Shown here piece after piece: positions 17,870 to 27,498 of a DNA stretch of 64,000 bases. The position numbers and the translations under genes are program-made. The stretch is from Ferrimonas balearica DSM 9799 (GTDB taxonomy: Bacteria > Pseudomonadota > Gammaproteobacteria > Enterobacterales > Shewanellaceae), in assembly GCF_000148645.1 (NCBI RefSeq), contig NC_014541.1, positions 930,001 through 994,000 of the forward strand, written 5' to 3'. Below the pieces are notes generated by a model. That model was not told the origin of the DNA. It saw nothing but the letters and a program-made list of their open reading frames with translations, and searched no databases. Each line of letters begins with the position of its first letter. Positions within the stretch are counted from its first letter, which is position 1.

Positions 17870-19663
17870 ATGACGGCAACCCCCCTGGCCCTGACTGACG
17901 TGGTGCTGCGTGATGCGCACCAATCCCTGCTGGCCACCCGACTGCGTCTGGACGATATGCTGCCAGCCGCTGAACAGCTCGACCGTGTTGGTTATTGGTC
18001 CCTGGAAAGTTGGGGCGGCGCCACCTTTGACGCCTGCATCCGCTATTTGGGTGAAGATCCCTGGTACCGCATCCGGGCGCTGAAAGAGGCGATGCCCAAT
18101 ACTCCGCAGCAGATGTTGCTGCGGGGCCAGAACCTGCTGGGTTATCGCCATTATGCCGATGACGTGGTGGAAGCTTTTGTTCAGCGCGCTTATGCCAGTG
18201 GTGTTGAAGTGTTTCGCATCTTTGATGCCCTTAACGACACCCGAAACCTGGAAACCGCCATACGGGCAGTGAATGCCGCCGGCGGCCATGCTCAGGGGAC
18301 ACTCTCCTACACGACTTCCCCGGTACACACTCTGGAGAGTTGGGTTGAACTGGCCAAAGAGCAGGCGGCACTGGGCTGCCAGTCCTTGTGTATCAAGGAT
18401 ATGGCGGGGTTGCTGACGCCAACGGCTGCCTTTGAACTCATCACCACCCTGAAGAGTGAGGTGGGCCTGCCCATCGCCATGCAGTGTCACGCCACCACCG
18501 GACTCTCGACAGCCACCTACCAGAAAGCGATCGAAGCCGGTATTGATGTTCTCGACACCGCCATCTCCTCAATGAGCATGACCTACGGCCACACCGCGAC
18601 GGAGACCGTCATGGCCATGGTGGCGGGCACCGACCGCGATACCGGTCTCGACCCGGCCCAGCTGGCACCTATCGCTCAGCACTTCCGTCAGGTGCGGAGT
18701 CGCTATGCCGAATTTGAAGGCAGTTTGCGCGGGGTTGATGCCCGCATTCTGACCGCGCAGGTGCCCGGTGGCATGCTCACCAATATGGAGAATCAGCTGA
18801 AAGAGCAGGGGGCGCTCGATCGTCTCGATGAGGTGCTGGAGGAGATCCCGCGGGTTCGCGAAGAGCTTGGCTTCCTGCCGCTGGTGACACCGACCTCTCA
18901 GATCGTGGGGACTCAGGCGGTGCTCAACATTCTCACCGGTGAGCGCTATAAGAGCATCACTAAGGAGACCCAGGGCGTCTTGCGCGGCGAATATGGCCGT
19001 ACCCCCGCTCCGGTGGATGCTGAACTGCAGGCCCGGGTGCTGGATGGGCAGGCACCGGTGACCGGCCGCCCGGCCGATGACCTGGCCCCGGAGCTGAACC
19101 GTCTGACCGAAACCGTCACCCAGCTGGCCCAGAGTGATGGCTTTACCCTGGCCGACTCCGCCATCGATGACGTGCTGACCTATGCGCTGTTCCCGCAGAT
19201 TGGTCGCAAGTTCCTGATGAACCGTGGCAATCCCGATGCCTTCGAACCGGCGCCGGGCCAGGCTAAGGCAGCCAAGCCTGTCGCCACTGAAGCACCGGTT
19301 CAGCCGGCTTCCCGTGGCCCTGCCACCTATCAGGTGCGGGTCGACGGCCGCAGCTATTCCGTGGAAGTGAGTGAAGGTGGCGAGATTGGCCAGATCCAGC
19401 CTCAGCCTGCGGCATCGGCAACGCCCACACAACCGACTCCGGCCCCTGTCGCCAGCGTGGTGAGCGCGCCGCTGGCCGGTAACGTGTTTAAAGTGCTGAT
19501 TGGCCCCGGCCAGACCGTCGCCGAAGGGGATGTGGTGCTGGTGATGGAAGCGATGAAGATGGAAACCGAGATCCGCGCCAGCAGTGCCGGCCAGGTGCAG
19601 CAGCTGCATGTGCGCGAAGGCGATGCCGTGTCTGTCGGTGACCCTCTGGTCAGTCTCAGCTAA
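17870..19663 (+). CDS. oadA: Oxaloacetate decarboxylase alpha subunit (biotin carboxyltransferase)
   Basis: 597 aa, preceded by AAGGAG. The N-terminal HMGL-like carboxyltransferase domain (about 1-320) begins [19 protein letters not shown] and includes the metal motif [11 protein letters not shown] central PYC_OADA domain follows, then a Pro/Ala/Thr-rich linker (about 470-520) and a C-terminal biotinyl domain with [10 protein letters not shown], the biotin-bearing Lys being near residue 563. The subunit removes CO2 from oxaloacetate onto biotin; OadB then decarboxylates the carboxybiotin while exporting Na+. Order and spacing within the operon support the role. Confidence 0.96.
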   Translation: MTATPLALTDVVLRDAHQSLLATRLRLDDMLPAAEQLDRVGYWSLESWGGATFDACIRYLGEDPWYRIRALKEAMPNTPQQMLLRGQNLLGYRHYADDVVEAFVQRAYASGVEVFRIFDALNDTRNLETAIRAVNAAGGHAQGTLSYTTSPVHTLESWVELAKEQAALGCQSLCIKDMAGLLTPTAAFELITTLKSEVGLPIAMQCHATTGLSTATYQKAIEAGIDVLDTAISSMSMTYGHTATETVMAMVAGTDRDTGLDPAQLAPIAQHFRQVRSRYAEFEGSLRGVDARILTAQVPGGMLTNMENQLKEQGALDRLDEVLEEIPRVREELGFLPLVTPTSQIVGTQAVLNILTGERYKSITKETQGVLRGEYGRTPAPVDAELQARVLDGQAPVTGRPADDLAPELNRLTETVTQLAQSDGFTLADSAIDDVLTYALFPQIGRKFLMNRGNPDAFEPAPGQAKAAKPVATEAPVQPASRGPATYQVRVDGRSYSVEVSEGGEIGQIQPQPAASATPTQPTPAPVASVVSAPLAGNVFKVLIGPGQTVAEGDVVLVMEAMKMETEIRASSAGQVQQLHVREGDAVSVGDPLVSLS

Positions 19664-19672
19664 GGAGTGAAT

Positions 19673-20803
19673 GTGGAAGGTATCATCGCATTCTGGCAGC
19701 AAACCGGGCTGGCCAATCTGACCCTGGGGCAGGGCGTAATGATGGCGGTGGGGGCCGGGTTGTTGTACCTGGCGATCTCACGCCGCTTCGAGCCCCTGCT
19801 GCTGTTGCCCATCGGCTTCGGCGCCATTTTGGCGAACATCCCCGGTGGCGGATTCAACGAGCCGGGCGGGCTGCTTTATTACGCTTACCATGTGGGCATT
19901 GAGAGCGGCGTGTTTCCGCTGCTGATCTTTTTGGGCGTCGGCGCCATGACCGACTTTGGCGCGCTGATCGCCAACCCCCGGACGCTGTTCCTGGGCGCCG
20001 CGGCGCAGTTTGGTATCTTCGCCACCCTGCTGGGAGCCATCGCCCTCAATCTGGTGCCGGGTTTCTCCTTTACGCTGGAGGATGCCGCCGCCATTGCCAT
20101 TATTGGTGGTGCCGATGGCCCAACCGCCATCTTCCTGGCGTCACGGCTCGCCCCGGACCTGCTGGGCGCCATTGCGGTCGCGGCCTACTCCTACATGGCA
20201 CTGGTACCGTTGATCCAGCCGCCGATCATGAAGGCGCTGACCACCGAGCAGGAGCGCCGCATCGAGATGGCTCAGCTGCGTGAAGTGAGCCAGCGCGAGA
20301 AGATCCTGTTTCCGCTGCTGGTGCTGGGGCTAACCATCCTGGTGCTGCCGCCGGCCACACCATTGGTGGGGATGTTCTGTTTGGGCAACCTGATGAAAGA
20401 GGCCGGGGTGGTGGATCGCCTCTCCTCTACCGCCCAGAACGAGCTGATCAACATCGTCACCATCTTTCTGGGCTTGGCGGTGGGCTCCAAGTTGTCGGCG
20501 GACAAGTTTCTGACCGTCAACACTCTGGGGATTCTGTTGCTGGGGGCGGTGGCCTTTGCCGTGGGAACCGCTGCAGGGGTGCTGCTGGCTAAGCTGATGT
20601 GTCGCTGGAGTGGTGGAAAGATCAATCCGCTTATTGGCGCGGCTGGGGTTTCTGCGGTGCCGATGGCGGCGCGGGTGGTTAACAAGGTCGGGCTGGAAGC
20701 CAACCCCCACAATTTCCTGTTGATGCACGCCATGGGGCCCAACGTCGCTGGGGTACTGGGCAGTGCTGTCGCTGCAGGGGTTTTGCTGGCTGTTCTGGGC
20801 TAA
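19673..20803 (+). CDS. oadB: Oxaloacetate decarboxylase beta subunit (Na+ pump)
   Basis: About 376 aa from GTG 19673, five bases after AAGGAG; an in-frame GTG at 19667 overlaps that ribosome site and is less likely. OadB is a polytopic inner-membrane protein that couples carboxybiotin decarboxylation to Na+ export. Conserved blocks are [19 protein letters not shown], the [17 protein letters not shown] region with the essential Asp, [10 protein letters not shown] and [17 protein letters not shown] near the C-terminus. The roughly 60-residue insert found in enterobacterial OadB after the first motif is absent, as in Vibrio and Shewanella forms. Confidence 0.95.
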   Translation: MEGIIAFWQQTGLANLTLGQGVMMAVGAGLLYLAISRRFEPLLLLPIGFGAILANIPGGGFNEPGGLLYYAYHVGIESGVFPLLIFLGVGAMTDFGALIANPRTLFLGAAAQFGIFATLLGAIALNLVPGFSFTLEDAAAIAIIGGADGPTAIFLASRLAPDLLGAIAVAAYSYMALVPLIQPPIMKALTTEQERRIEMAQLREVSQREKILFPLLVLGLTILVLPPATPLVGMFCLGNLMKEAGVVDRLSSTAQNELINIVTIFLGLAVGSKLSADKFLTVNTLGILLLGAVAFAVGTAAGVLLAKLMCRWSGGKINPLIGAAGVSAVPMAARVVNKVGLEANPHNFLLMHAMGPNVAGVLGSAVAAGVLLAVLG

Positions 20804-20810
20804 CCCCAGT

Positions 20811-20993
20811 TCACATATTCTGGGCGTTGGTGATCCACAACAGCAGACTCATCACGCCCAGCAGTCCCCCGGAGAACACCAGGATATAGATAAAACCTTT
20901 TTGACCCTGCTTTAGGCTATAGCCGTTGACCTGTAGGTAGACGTACCACAGCAGGCATAGCACCATCGGGATAAGAAACATGCGGGTAATCAT
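20811..20993 (-). CDS. Small two-helix membrane protein, unknown
   Basis: 60 aa: MITRMFLIPMVLCLLWYVYL forms one hydrophobic helix and GFIYILVFSGGLLGVMSLLLWI a second, joined by a polar loop with NGYSLKQGQKG. On the minus strand GGGAGAGG lies about eight to ten bases before the ATG, a good ribosome site. It ends seven bases from the converging oadB stop. I do not recognise the family. The good start signal and two clean helices favour a real gene over chance. Confidence 0.65.
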   Translation of the reverse strand: MITRMFLIPMVLCLLWYVYLQVNGYSLKQGQKGFIYILVFSGGLLGVMSLLLWITNAQNM

Positions 20994-21082
20994 CGGCGCT
21001 TACCTCTCCCTTTTTTCTCAGCTTATCATTCACCTTGCGTTGTTGTCAGGGAATGTAAAACCCCGGTAAACAACTGTTGTGA

Positions 21083-21098
21083 TGTGAGCGGTGTCACG
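21083..21098 (+). promoter_or_regulatory. Candidate CRP site
   Basis: TGTGA-GCGGTG-TCACG matches the TGTGA-N6-TCACA consensus at nine of ten positions. It is centred about 63 bases before the start of the next plus-strand gene. Confidence 0.5.
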
Positions 21099-21153
21099 AT
21101 TTGCTCATCGGTGAGTCAGTAGCATGGCGCCAATTTGTCTGTTGGAGCCGGCC

Positions 21154-21543
21154 ATGCGCCTCGCTGTATTACTGCTGTTATTGCCTTGTCAGGCTTGGGC
21201 GCTGTTTGGATTCAGTCTGCCGGAATGGCTCGATAAAGAGAGCCGCCAACTGGCTCAGGAACTGAACCGAGGCGTTGGCCAGAGTCAGAACCCCAACTTT
21301 CTCCGCGCCGAATACCAGGGCGGTGTGATGTCCTTCTATTACAAGGCCTTCAGTGCGGATGCCATGGCCCCATTCGGTGCGGTTGTGGAAGATCAGACCG
21401 ACGCGGTATTGCGCGGCTACTGTCAAAGTGGCTACTACCGCAAACGCCTTGATGCCGGCCTGGTGTACCGCCACATCTATGAGGGCCCAACGGCGCCGCC
21501 CATGCTCACTATCCGGGCCAGCTCCTGTCAGGGGCAGTACTGA
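21154..21543 (+). CDS. Secreted protein of unknown function
   Basis: 129 aa from ATG 21154, six bases after GGAG; an upstream in-frame ATG at 21124 would spoil the signal peptide. Residues 1-16 (MRLAVLLLLLPCQAWA) form a cleavable signal peptide, so the product is periplasmic. The mature part contains FGFSLPEWLDKESRQLAQELN and a Cys pair (in RGYCQSGYY and ASSCQGQY) that could form a disulfide. I do not recognise the family. A candidate CRP site upstream suggests catabolite control (inference). Confidence 0.7.
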   Translation: MRLAVLLLLLPCQAWALFGFSLPEWLDKESRQLAQELNRGVGQSQNPNFLRAEYQGGVMSFYYKAFSADAMAPFGAVVEDQTDAVLRGYCQSGYYRKRLDAGLVYRHIYEGPTAPPMLTIRASSCQGQY

Positions 21544-21618
21544 GGTTTAAAAGTTGCACGCCAGAGCAATGTTTCAGCACCTCACTTCGGGTAAACTCTT
21601 TCACCGGAGGTACTCAAC

Positions 21619-22053
21619 GTGCAATTAACCAGTTTCAGCGATTTCGCCTTTCGCGCCCTGATCTATCTCGGCACCCTGCCCAAAGAGGAGCTGACCAGCA
21701 TCAGCCGTGTCACCGAAGTGTACGGTGTGTCCCGTAACCACATGGTAAAGGTGATCAACAAATTGGGCCATGCCGGCTTTGTCACCACGGTACGTGGTAA
21801 AAAGGGGGGCATCCGCCTGGCCAAGGCACCGGCCGAGATCGGCCTGGGAGACGTCGTGCGCGCGCTTGAGCCACTGAAGCTGGTGGATTGCGGCAGCCCG
21901 TTCTGCCACATCGTGCCGGCCTGCCGCCTGAAAGGGGTACTGGAGGAGGCCACCAACGCCTTCCTGGCCGCACTGGACCAGTACACTCTGGCCGATATGC
22001 TGAGCAACAACCCGCATCTGGTGACGCTGTTGCAACAGCCGCCCGCCCGCTAA
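21619..22053 (+). CDS. nsrR: Nitric-oxide-sensing repressor NsrR (Rrf2 family)
   Basis: 144 aa from GTG 21619, with GGAGG just upstream. The N-terminal winged helix begins [17 protein letters not shown], with the recognition region [21 protein letters not shown]. The three Fe-S ligands C91, C96 and C102 ([16 protein letters not shown]) fall at exactly the positions known for NsrR, which separates it from IscR. NsrR carries an iron-sulfur cluster destroyed by NO and represses NO-detoxification genes. No obvious target such as hmp or norV is in this window. yqaA follows after four bases. Confidence 0.92.
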   Translation: MQLTSFSDFAFRALIYLGTLPKEELTSISRVTEVYGVSRNHMVKVINKLGHAGFVTTVRGKKGGIRLAKAPAEIGLGDVVRALEPLKLVDCGSPFCHIVPACRLKGVLEEATNAFLAALDQYTLADMLSNNPHLVTLLQQPPAR

Positions 22054-22057
22054 GCCG

Positions 22058-22498
22058 ATGTTCACCAGTCTGACCCTGTGGGGCCTGTTTGCCAGTGCCT
22101 TCATCTCGGCGACACTCGCCCCTGGCGGCTCCGAAGCGGTACTGGCCTACCTGGTGAACCAGGGGGAGTGGGCGCTGCTTCTGCTGTTGTTGGTTGCGAC
22201 CGTCGGAAATACGCTTGGCTCACTGACCAGTTACCTCATTGGTCGGGTGGTGCACAGTCATAAAACCCCAGAACAGTTGTTGTCCGGGCGCGAAAGCCGG
22301 GTGCTGGGGTGGGTTGAGCGCCACGGTATCTGGTCACTGCTGCTGGCCTGGCTGCCGGGCATTGGTGACGCGATTCCCCTGCTGGCAGGTTGGTTTCGTT
22401 TTCCCATCCTCTTTAGTACTCTGTTGATCTTCACTGGCAAGTTTCTGCGTTATTCAGTTGTCGCCGGGGTAACCCTGGGGGTCCTCGGGACGGCCTGA
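22058..22498 (+). CDS. yqaA: YqaA-type DedA/SNARE-associated membrane protein
   Basis: 146 aa with four to five hydrophobic segments. GSEAVLAYLVNQ, ATVGNTLGSLTSYLIGR and LAWLPGIGDAIPLLAGWFRFP match the YqaA branch of the VTT (DedA-like) family, inner-membrane proteins suspected of lipid or membrane-potential roles. It starts four bases after nsrR, so the two are probably one transcript, although a functional link to NO sensing is not obvious. Confidence 0.85.
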   Translation: MFTSLTLWGLFASAFISATLAPGGSEAVLAYLVNQGEWALLLLLLVATVGNTLGSLTSYLIGRVVHSHKTPEQLLSGRESRVLGWVERHGIWSLLLAWLPGIGDAIPLLAGWFRFPILFSTLLIFTGKFLRYSVVAGVTLGVLGTA

Positions 22499-22526
22499 TC
22501 GCATCTCACTCATACACGGAGGTTTT

Positions 22527-25373
22527 ATGAAGGGTTGGCAACGGCTGTCAGTCGCAGCCTTGACCGCGGCCATGCTGGTCGCTTGTGCGGGCGACCCCGC
22601 GGCGCCGAAGGTGCCCGCAGGCTTTACCCTGGTTGAGCAGGTGGAAGTCGCTCCGGGCGAAGTGCGCATCCCCTACCAGAAGTATCGGATGGACAACGGC
22701 CTCACCGTTATCCTCAGCCCCGATGATTCCGACCCGCTGGTGCACGTGGACGTGACCTACCATGTGGGCTCTGCCCGTGAAGAGCTGGGTAAATCCGGTT
22801 TTGCCCACTTCTTTGAACACATGATGTTCCAGGGCTCCAAACACGTTGCCGATGAACAGCACTTTCAGCTGATCACCGAAGCCGGTGGCACCCTGAACGG
22901 CACCACCAACACCGACCGCACCAACTACTTCGAAACCGTTCCCGACAATCAGCTTGAGAAGATGCTGTGGCTCGAGGCGGATCGCATGGGCTTCCTGCTC
23001 GATGCCGTCACCGAAGAAGCGTTCGAAGTGCAGCGTGCCACCGTCAAGAACGAACGTGGCCAGCGCGTGGACAACCGCCCCTATGGTCGCATGGGCGAGC
23101 GGGTTGGCCAGGCGATGTACCCGCAGGGTCACCCCTACTCCTGGCCGGTGATTGGTTGGATGGACGATCTGGACCGCGGCAACGTCGAGGACCTGCGTCG
23201 ATTCTTCCTGCGCTGGTACGGCCCCAACAACGCCACCCTGACCATCGGTGGCAACATCAACGTGGCACAAACCCTGGCCTGGGTAGAGAAGTACTTTGGC
23301 CCCATTCCCCGCGGCCCGGAAGTCGAAGACGCCCCCAAGCAGCCCGCCACGCTGACTCAGGACCGCTACATCTCGATGGAGGACAAGGTTCACCTGCCGC
23401 TGTTCTACATGAGCTTCCCTACTGTCTATGCCCGTCATCAGGATGAGCCGGCGCTGGACCTGCTGGGCGACATCCTCGGCGGTGGCAAAACCTCCATCTT
23501 CTATAAAAACCTGGTGGAGCAGGGCTACGCGGTCCAGGCGGGCGTCAGCCACCCCTGTCGTGAGCTGGCCTGTGAGTTCACCCTGTATGCGCTGGCCAAC
23601 CCGGCCAAAGAGCTGAAACTGGCCAACATCGAAGCGCTGGTGCGTGACTCCATCGCCGAGTTTGAACAGCGCGGTGTGACCCCGGCCGATCTCGAAAAAG
23701 CCAAAGTCCAACACGAAGCCCGTACTCTGTACGGTCTGCAAAGTGTGCGCGGCAAGGTCAGCACCCTGGCCTACAACGAAACCTTCTTTGACAACCCGGA
23801 CCTGATCGCCGAAGACCTTAAGCGCTACGAAGCGGTTACCGCAGAGGATGTGGTACGGGTGTTCAACACCTACATCAAGGGTCAGCATGCGGTGATCATG
23901 AGCGTGGTGCCGGAAGGTCGTACCGAGCTGATCGCGGCTGAGGACACCTTCACTCCGGCACCGCTGGAGCTGAAAGCGGCTCCGCAAACCCTGCAGGCGG
24001 TTATGCCGCCGGTGATCGTGGACAACTTCGATCGCAGCCAGATCCCGCCGGCCGGTCCGAACCCTCAGGTGGACGTGCCCACTCTGTGGCGCGCCAAGCT
24101 GGACAACGGCGTGCCGGTGATTGGTACCCAGAGTCTGGAAACCCCCACCATTGAGCTGCTGATCGCCCTCGACGGTGGTAACCGTCTGCTGAATGCCGAT
24201 CAGGCTGGCCTGGCCCAGCTGACCGCATCCATGATGGGGGAATCCACCGAGAACTACAGCACCTCCGAATTTGCTGAGGCACTGGAGCTGTTGGGCTCCC
24301 GCATCAGTGTCAGCGCCTCCGGCTACCGCACCTATGTGTCGGTCAGCGCCCTGAGCCGCAACCTTCAGCCCACCATTGAACTGCTGCAGGAGCGCCTGCT
24401 GCGCAGCGCCTTTACTGAGGCCGATTTTGCCCGGGTGAAGGAGCAGCACCTGCAGGGCCTGATGCACTCCATGAACGAGCCGGGTTGGCTGGCTTCCACC
24501 GCCTGGAGCGATCTGGTGTATGGCGAGGCCAACCCGCAGGGCCACCCGCTGGGCGGCACCGTGGAGAGCGTGAGCGCCCTGACCCTGGCCGACGTTAAGG
24601 CCTTCTATCAGAAGCAGTTCCGTGCCGGTAATGCCGAGATGGTGGTCGTGGGTGATCTCAACGAGAGCCAGTTGATGGCCGCCCTGGCCCCGCTGTCCCA
24701 GTGGCAGGGTGACAAGTCCCAGTGGCCGGCCATGGCGCCGCTGCCGCAACTGGGCGGTCCGGTGGTTTACCTGCTCGACAAGCCCGGCTCTGCCCAGTCG
24801 GTGATTCGCATCGGTAAGCGAACCGTACCGTACGATGCCACCGGCGAGCACTTCCTATCCACCCTGATGAACTACCCGCTGGGTGGCGCATTTAACAGCC
24901 GCATCAACCTCAACCTGCGTGAAGACAAGGGCTACACCTACGGTGCCCGCAGTGGTTTTAACGCCGGTCCTGAGCTGGGTCAGTTCCTGGCCAGTGCGGA
25001 TGTGCGCTCCGACGCAACCGCGGCCTCCGTGGCCGAGTTCATCAAGGAGATCACCCAATACCAGGCCGAGGGAATGACGGCAGAGGAACTGGCCTTTATG
25101 CAGTCCTCCATCTCCCAGTCCGAGGCGCTCAAATTTGAGACCCCGGGACAGAAAGCGCGCTTCCTCGACAAGCTGCAGCGTTACAGCCTGAGCGACGATT
25201 ACGTCAAACAGCAGGGTAAGATCATCGCCGATGCCACCCTGGAACAGCTTAACGCCGTCGCGGCCCGGGAACTGAAACTGGACCAGATGATCATCCTGGT
25301 GGTCGGTGACAGAGCGAGCAATGAACCGGCACTACGCGAACTGGGCTATGACGTACGTCTCATTAGCCTGTAA
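22527..25373 (+). CDS. M16 family zinc metallopeptidase, lipoprotein
   Basis: 948 aa. A signal peptide ends in LVAC (Cys20), so it is predicted to be a lipoprotein. Two M16 halves follow: the N-terminal one carries the inverted zinc motif H94-F-F-E97-H98 in GFAHFFEHMMFQG with the third ligand Glu about 75 residues on (EEAFEVQRATVKNERGQRVDN). The C-terminal half (about 500-948) lacks the motif, as is normal for the pitrilysin family, and includes LREDKGYTYGARSGF. The likely role is degrading peptides in the periplasm; the exact substrate is not known. The ribosome site GGAGG lies upstream and a terminator follows. Confidence 0.9.
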   Translation: MKGWQRLSVAALTAAMLVACAGDPAAPKVPAGFTLVEQVEVAPGEVRIPYQKYRMDNGLTVILSPDDSDPLVHVDVTYHVGSAREELGKSGFAHFFEHMMFQGSKHVADEQHFQLITEAGGTLNGTTNTDRTNYFETVPDNQLEKMLWLEADRMGFLLDAVTEEAFEVQRATVKNERGQRVDNRPYGRMGERVGQAMYPQGHPYSWPVIGWMDDLDRGNVEDLRRFFLRWYGPNNATLTIGGNINVAQTLAWVEKYFGPIPRGPEVEDAPKQPATLTQDRYISMEDKVHLPLFYMSFPTVYARHQDEPALDLLGDILGGGKTSIFYKNLVEQGYAVQAGVSHPCRELACEFTLYALANPAKELKLANIEALVRDSIAEFEQRGVTPADLEKAKVQHEARTLYGLQSVRGKVSTLAYNETFFDNPDLIAEDLKRYEAVTAEDVVRVFNTYIKGQHAVIMSVVPEGRTELIAAEDTFTPAPLELKAAPQTLQAVMPPVIVDNFDRSQIPPAGPNPQVDVPTLWRAKLDNGVPVIGTQSLETPTIELLIALDGGNRLLNADQAGLAQLTASMMGESTENYSTSEFAEALELLGSRISVSASGYRTYVSVSALSRNLQPTIELLQERLLRSAFTEADFARVKEQHLQGLMHSMNEPGWLASTAWSDLVYGEANPQGHPLGGTVESVSALTLADVKAFYQKQFRAGNAEMVVVGDLNESQLMAALAPLSQWQGDKSQWPAMAPLPQLGGPVVYLLDKPGSAQSVIRIGKRTVPYDATGEHFLSTLMNYPLGGAFNSRINLNLREDKGYTYGARSGFNAGPELGQFLASADVRSDATAASVAEFIKEITQYQAEGMTAEELAFMQSSISQSEALKFETPGQKARFLDKLQRYSLSDDYVKQQGKIIADATLEQLNAVAARELKLDQMIILVVGDRASNEPALRELGYDVRLISL

Positions 25374-25409
25374 ACTAGATGCCATAACCTTCACATTCCA
25401 CGGCTAAAT

Positions 25410-25433
25410 GGGCGACCTTCGGGTCGCCCGTTT
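25410..25433 (+). terminator. Terminator after the M16 peptidase gene
   Basis: GGGCGACC-TTCG-GGTCGCCC followed by GTTTCCC; the T run is short, so it is somewhat weak. Confidence 0.65.
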
Positions 25434-25453
25434 CCCTAACTAAGAGATCGGCA

Positions 25454-27001
25454 TTGAACGCCTTTAATTCAGCTGTCGAGCGGTTAAGCCAGCCCCAATG
25501 GCACGATGCCCTGCGTGGCTTCAATCGCGGTATTGAACGGGAAGCCCTGCGCATTGACGCGCAAGGCCACCTGGCCCAGGACCCTCACCCTCAGTCCCTG
25601 GGTTCCGCCCTGACTCACCCCTGGATCACCACCGATTTCAGTGAAGCCCTGATGGAGCTGATCACCCCGGTGTACCAGGACCCGGACGCGCTGCTGGCGC
25701 ACCTTGCGGACACCCACAGTTACGTGCTGCGCCATCTCAATGGCGAGCGCCTGTGGCCGCTGTCGATGCCCTGCTTTATCGATTCCAGTCAGAATATCCC
25801 GATTGCCCAGTACGGCAGCTCCCACAGCGGCCGGATGAAGACCCTCTATCGGGTGGGGCTGGAGCACCGCTACGGCGCCATGATGCAGGCCATCGCCGGT
25901 TTGCACTTCAACTTCTCTGTGCCGGACACCCTGTGGCGTGCCCTGGGCGTAGATGGCGATGATCAGGGTGAGATCTCTGCCCGCTACTTCTCCCTGCTGC
26001 GCTACTACAAGCGCCACGTCTGGGTACTGGCCTACCTGTTCGGGGCGTCTCCCAGCCTGTGTGGCTCGTTCCTGCAGGGCCAGCGTCCCAACCTGCCGTT
26101 TGAGGAGCAGGACGGTACTCTGTACCTGCCGTACGCCACCTCGCTGCGGATGAGCGACCTCGGTTACACCAACAAGGCGCAGGACCAGCTCAAAGTCAGC
26201 ATCAACAGTCTGGGCGAATACGTTCGTGACCTGAAAACCGCCATCAGTATCCCCTCGGAGGAGTACGCCAAAATCGGCGTTAAGGTGGATGGCGAGTACC
26301 GTCAGCTTAACGCCAACGTGCTGCAGATTGAGAATGAGCTGTACTCTCCGGTACGTCCCAAGCGCACCACCGGTCCGGGCGAAACCCCGTCCGATGCGTT
26401 GGCGCGCGGTGGCGTGGAGTACGTGGAAGTGCGGGCGCTGGATGTGAACCCGTTTGAGCCGCTCGGCATCAGCCGTGATCAGGTGCTGCTGCTGGACCTG
26501 TTCCTGCTGGCGGGCTTGATCGAAGTGCAAGCGCCGATGGATGCCCGGGAAGAGGCTGAGCAGAAGGCTAACTTCAGTGAAGTGGTGCTGGATGGACGTC
26601 GCCCCGGCAAGACGCTGCAGCGGGATGGGGAAACCATTGCGCTGGCGGATTGGATGAGCGAGCTGATGGCACGCTGGAGTCAATTGGCGGATGTGCTTGA
26701 TGCGGCCCATGGCGACGGTCGTTATGGTCAGGCCCTGGCGGCCTGGCGCGGGGCGGCCACGGACCCGGAGCAGACCCTGTCAGCCAAGGTGCTGGCGGCC
26801 AGTCTGGCGGAAGGGCACGGCCACTGGGCCAGCCGCATGGCCACCGAGCATCGTCAGGCGCTGCTGAATCGCGATTACACTTTGTTGACCGAAGCCCGAC
26901 TGGATGCGGCTGTGGCGAAGTCCATTGCGGACCAGGCCGAGCGCGAAGCCAGCGATCGCGGTAGCTTTGACGAGTTCCTGGCGGAGTACTTCCGTCAGTA
27001 A
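25454..27001 (+). CDS. gshA: Glutamate-cysteine ligase
   Basis: 515 aa from a TTG start (25454), the only start giving the full N-terminus. GshA makes gamma-glutamylcysteine, the committed step to glutathione. The enterobacterial-type motifs are clear: GIEREALRIDAQGHLA, LGSALTHPWITTDFSEALMELITP, LWPLSMPCFI, FNFSVPDTLW, YLFGASPSLCGSFLQG and EYVEVRALDVNPFEPLGI. Length is typical of the proteobacterial enzyme (about 520). The second glutathione gene, gshB, is not in the window. Confidence 0.95.
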   Translation: MNAFNSAVERLSQPQWHDALRGFNRGIEREALRIDAQGHLAQDPHPQSLGSALTHPWITTDFSEALMELITPVYQDPDALLAHLADTHSYVLRHLNGERLWPLSMPCFIDSSQNIPIAQYGSSHSGRMKTLYRVGLEHRYGAMMQAIAGLHFNFSVPDTLWRALGVDGDDQGEISARYFSLLRYYKRHVWVLAYLFGASPSLCGSFLQGQRPNLPFEEQDGTLYLPYATSLRMSDLGYTNKAQDQLKVSINSLGEYVRDLKTAISIPSEEYAKIGVKVDGEYRQLNANVLQIENELYSPVRPKRTTGPGETPSDALARGGVEYVEVRALDVNPFEPLGISRDQVLLLDLFLLAGLIEVQAPMDAREEAEQKANFSEVVLDGRRPGKTLQRDGETIALADWMSELMARWSQLADVLDAAHGDGRYGQALAAWRGAATDPEQTLSAKVLAASLAEGHGHWASRMATEHRQALLNRDYTLLTEARLDAAVAKSIADQAEREASDRGSFDEFLAEYFRQ

Positions 27002-27025
27002 CCCGGTTAACCGGAGGTGCGTAGT

Positions 27026-27451
27026 ATGGTGGATAAGCGTCATTGGAGTGGCTTGATTGCTGCACTGGTGCTGGCTGGTTGTGCCAGCCAGGGCGATGTG
27101 GGCGAACCCTGTGGTGAAGTCTCCACCTTCTACCAGCCGCCGGAGACCCAGAACCTTTACAAGGTGGTGGTGACGCGGATTGACGATGACAACGTCATCA
27201 GTAAGCCCAACTACCAGCTGGCTCCGGGGACTTACCAGCTTCGTCTGGTTGAGTTGATTGACGATCCGCGCCTGTCGGTATCGCTGCGTAATCGTGGCTA
27301 CAAGGAGCTGACGCTGACCGTGAAGGCGGGGACTCGTTACCACCTGGCAGCACGCTTTAACACCGATAAGCGCTTTCAGGGGCCCTCCCGGGAGTATTGG
27401 GACCCGGTGGTGTGGCGAGAATCCACCACAGAGTGCCGTATGAAACCCTGA
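27026..27451 (+). CDS. Small lipoprotein of unknown function
   Basis: 141 aa from ATG 27026, eight bases after GGAGG; a GTG at 27017 overlaps that site. A signal peptide ends in LVLAGC, predicting a lipoprotein. The mature part is beta-rich, with KVVVTRIDDDNVISKPNYQLAPGTYQLRLVEL and KELTLTVKAGTRYHLAARF, and looks like a small Ig-like or PEGA-like beta fold (inference). I cannot name the family. It follows gshA by 24 bases and is probably co-transcribed with it. Confidence 0.75.
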   Translation: MVDKRHWSGLIAALVLAGCASQGDVGEPCGEVSTFYQPPETQNLYKVVVTRIDDDNVISKPNYQLAPGTYQLRLVELIDDPRLSVSLRNRGYKELTLTVKAGTRYHLAARFNTDKRFQGPSREYWDPVVWRESTTECRMKP

Positions 27452-27455
27452 AAAC

Positions 27456-27487
27456 AAAAACGCCCCGTCGAGACGGGGCGTTTTTTT
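27456..27487. terminator. Bidirectional terminator
   Basis: A run of As, CGCCCCGTC-GA-GACGGGGCG and seven Ts. It serves the lipoprotein gene on the left and the converging LysE-type gene on the right. Confidence 0.92.
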
Positions 27488-27498
27488 ATGGGGCGGGC

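Noticed and set aside
22548-24851. Long minus-strand open frame (767 codons) opposite the M16 peptidase gene
   Set aside because: Antisense shadow. The plus-strand gene has a lipobox, the HxxEH motif and a ribosome site; the shadow has none of these.
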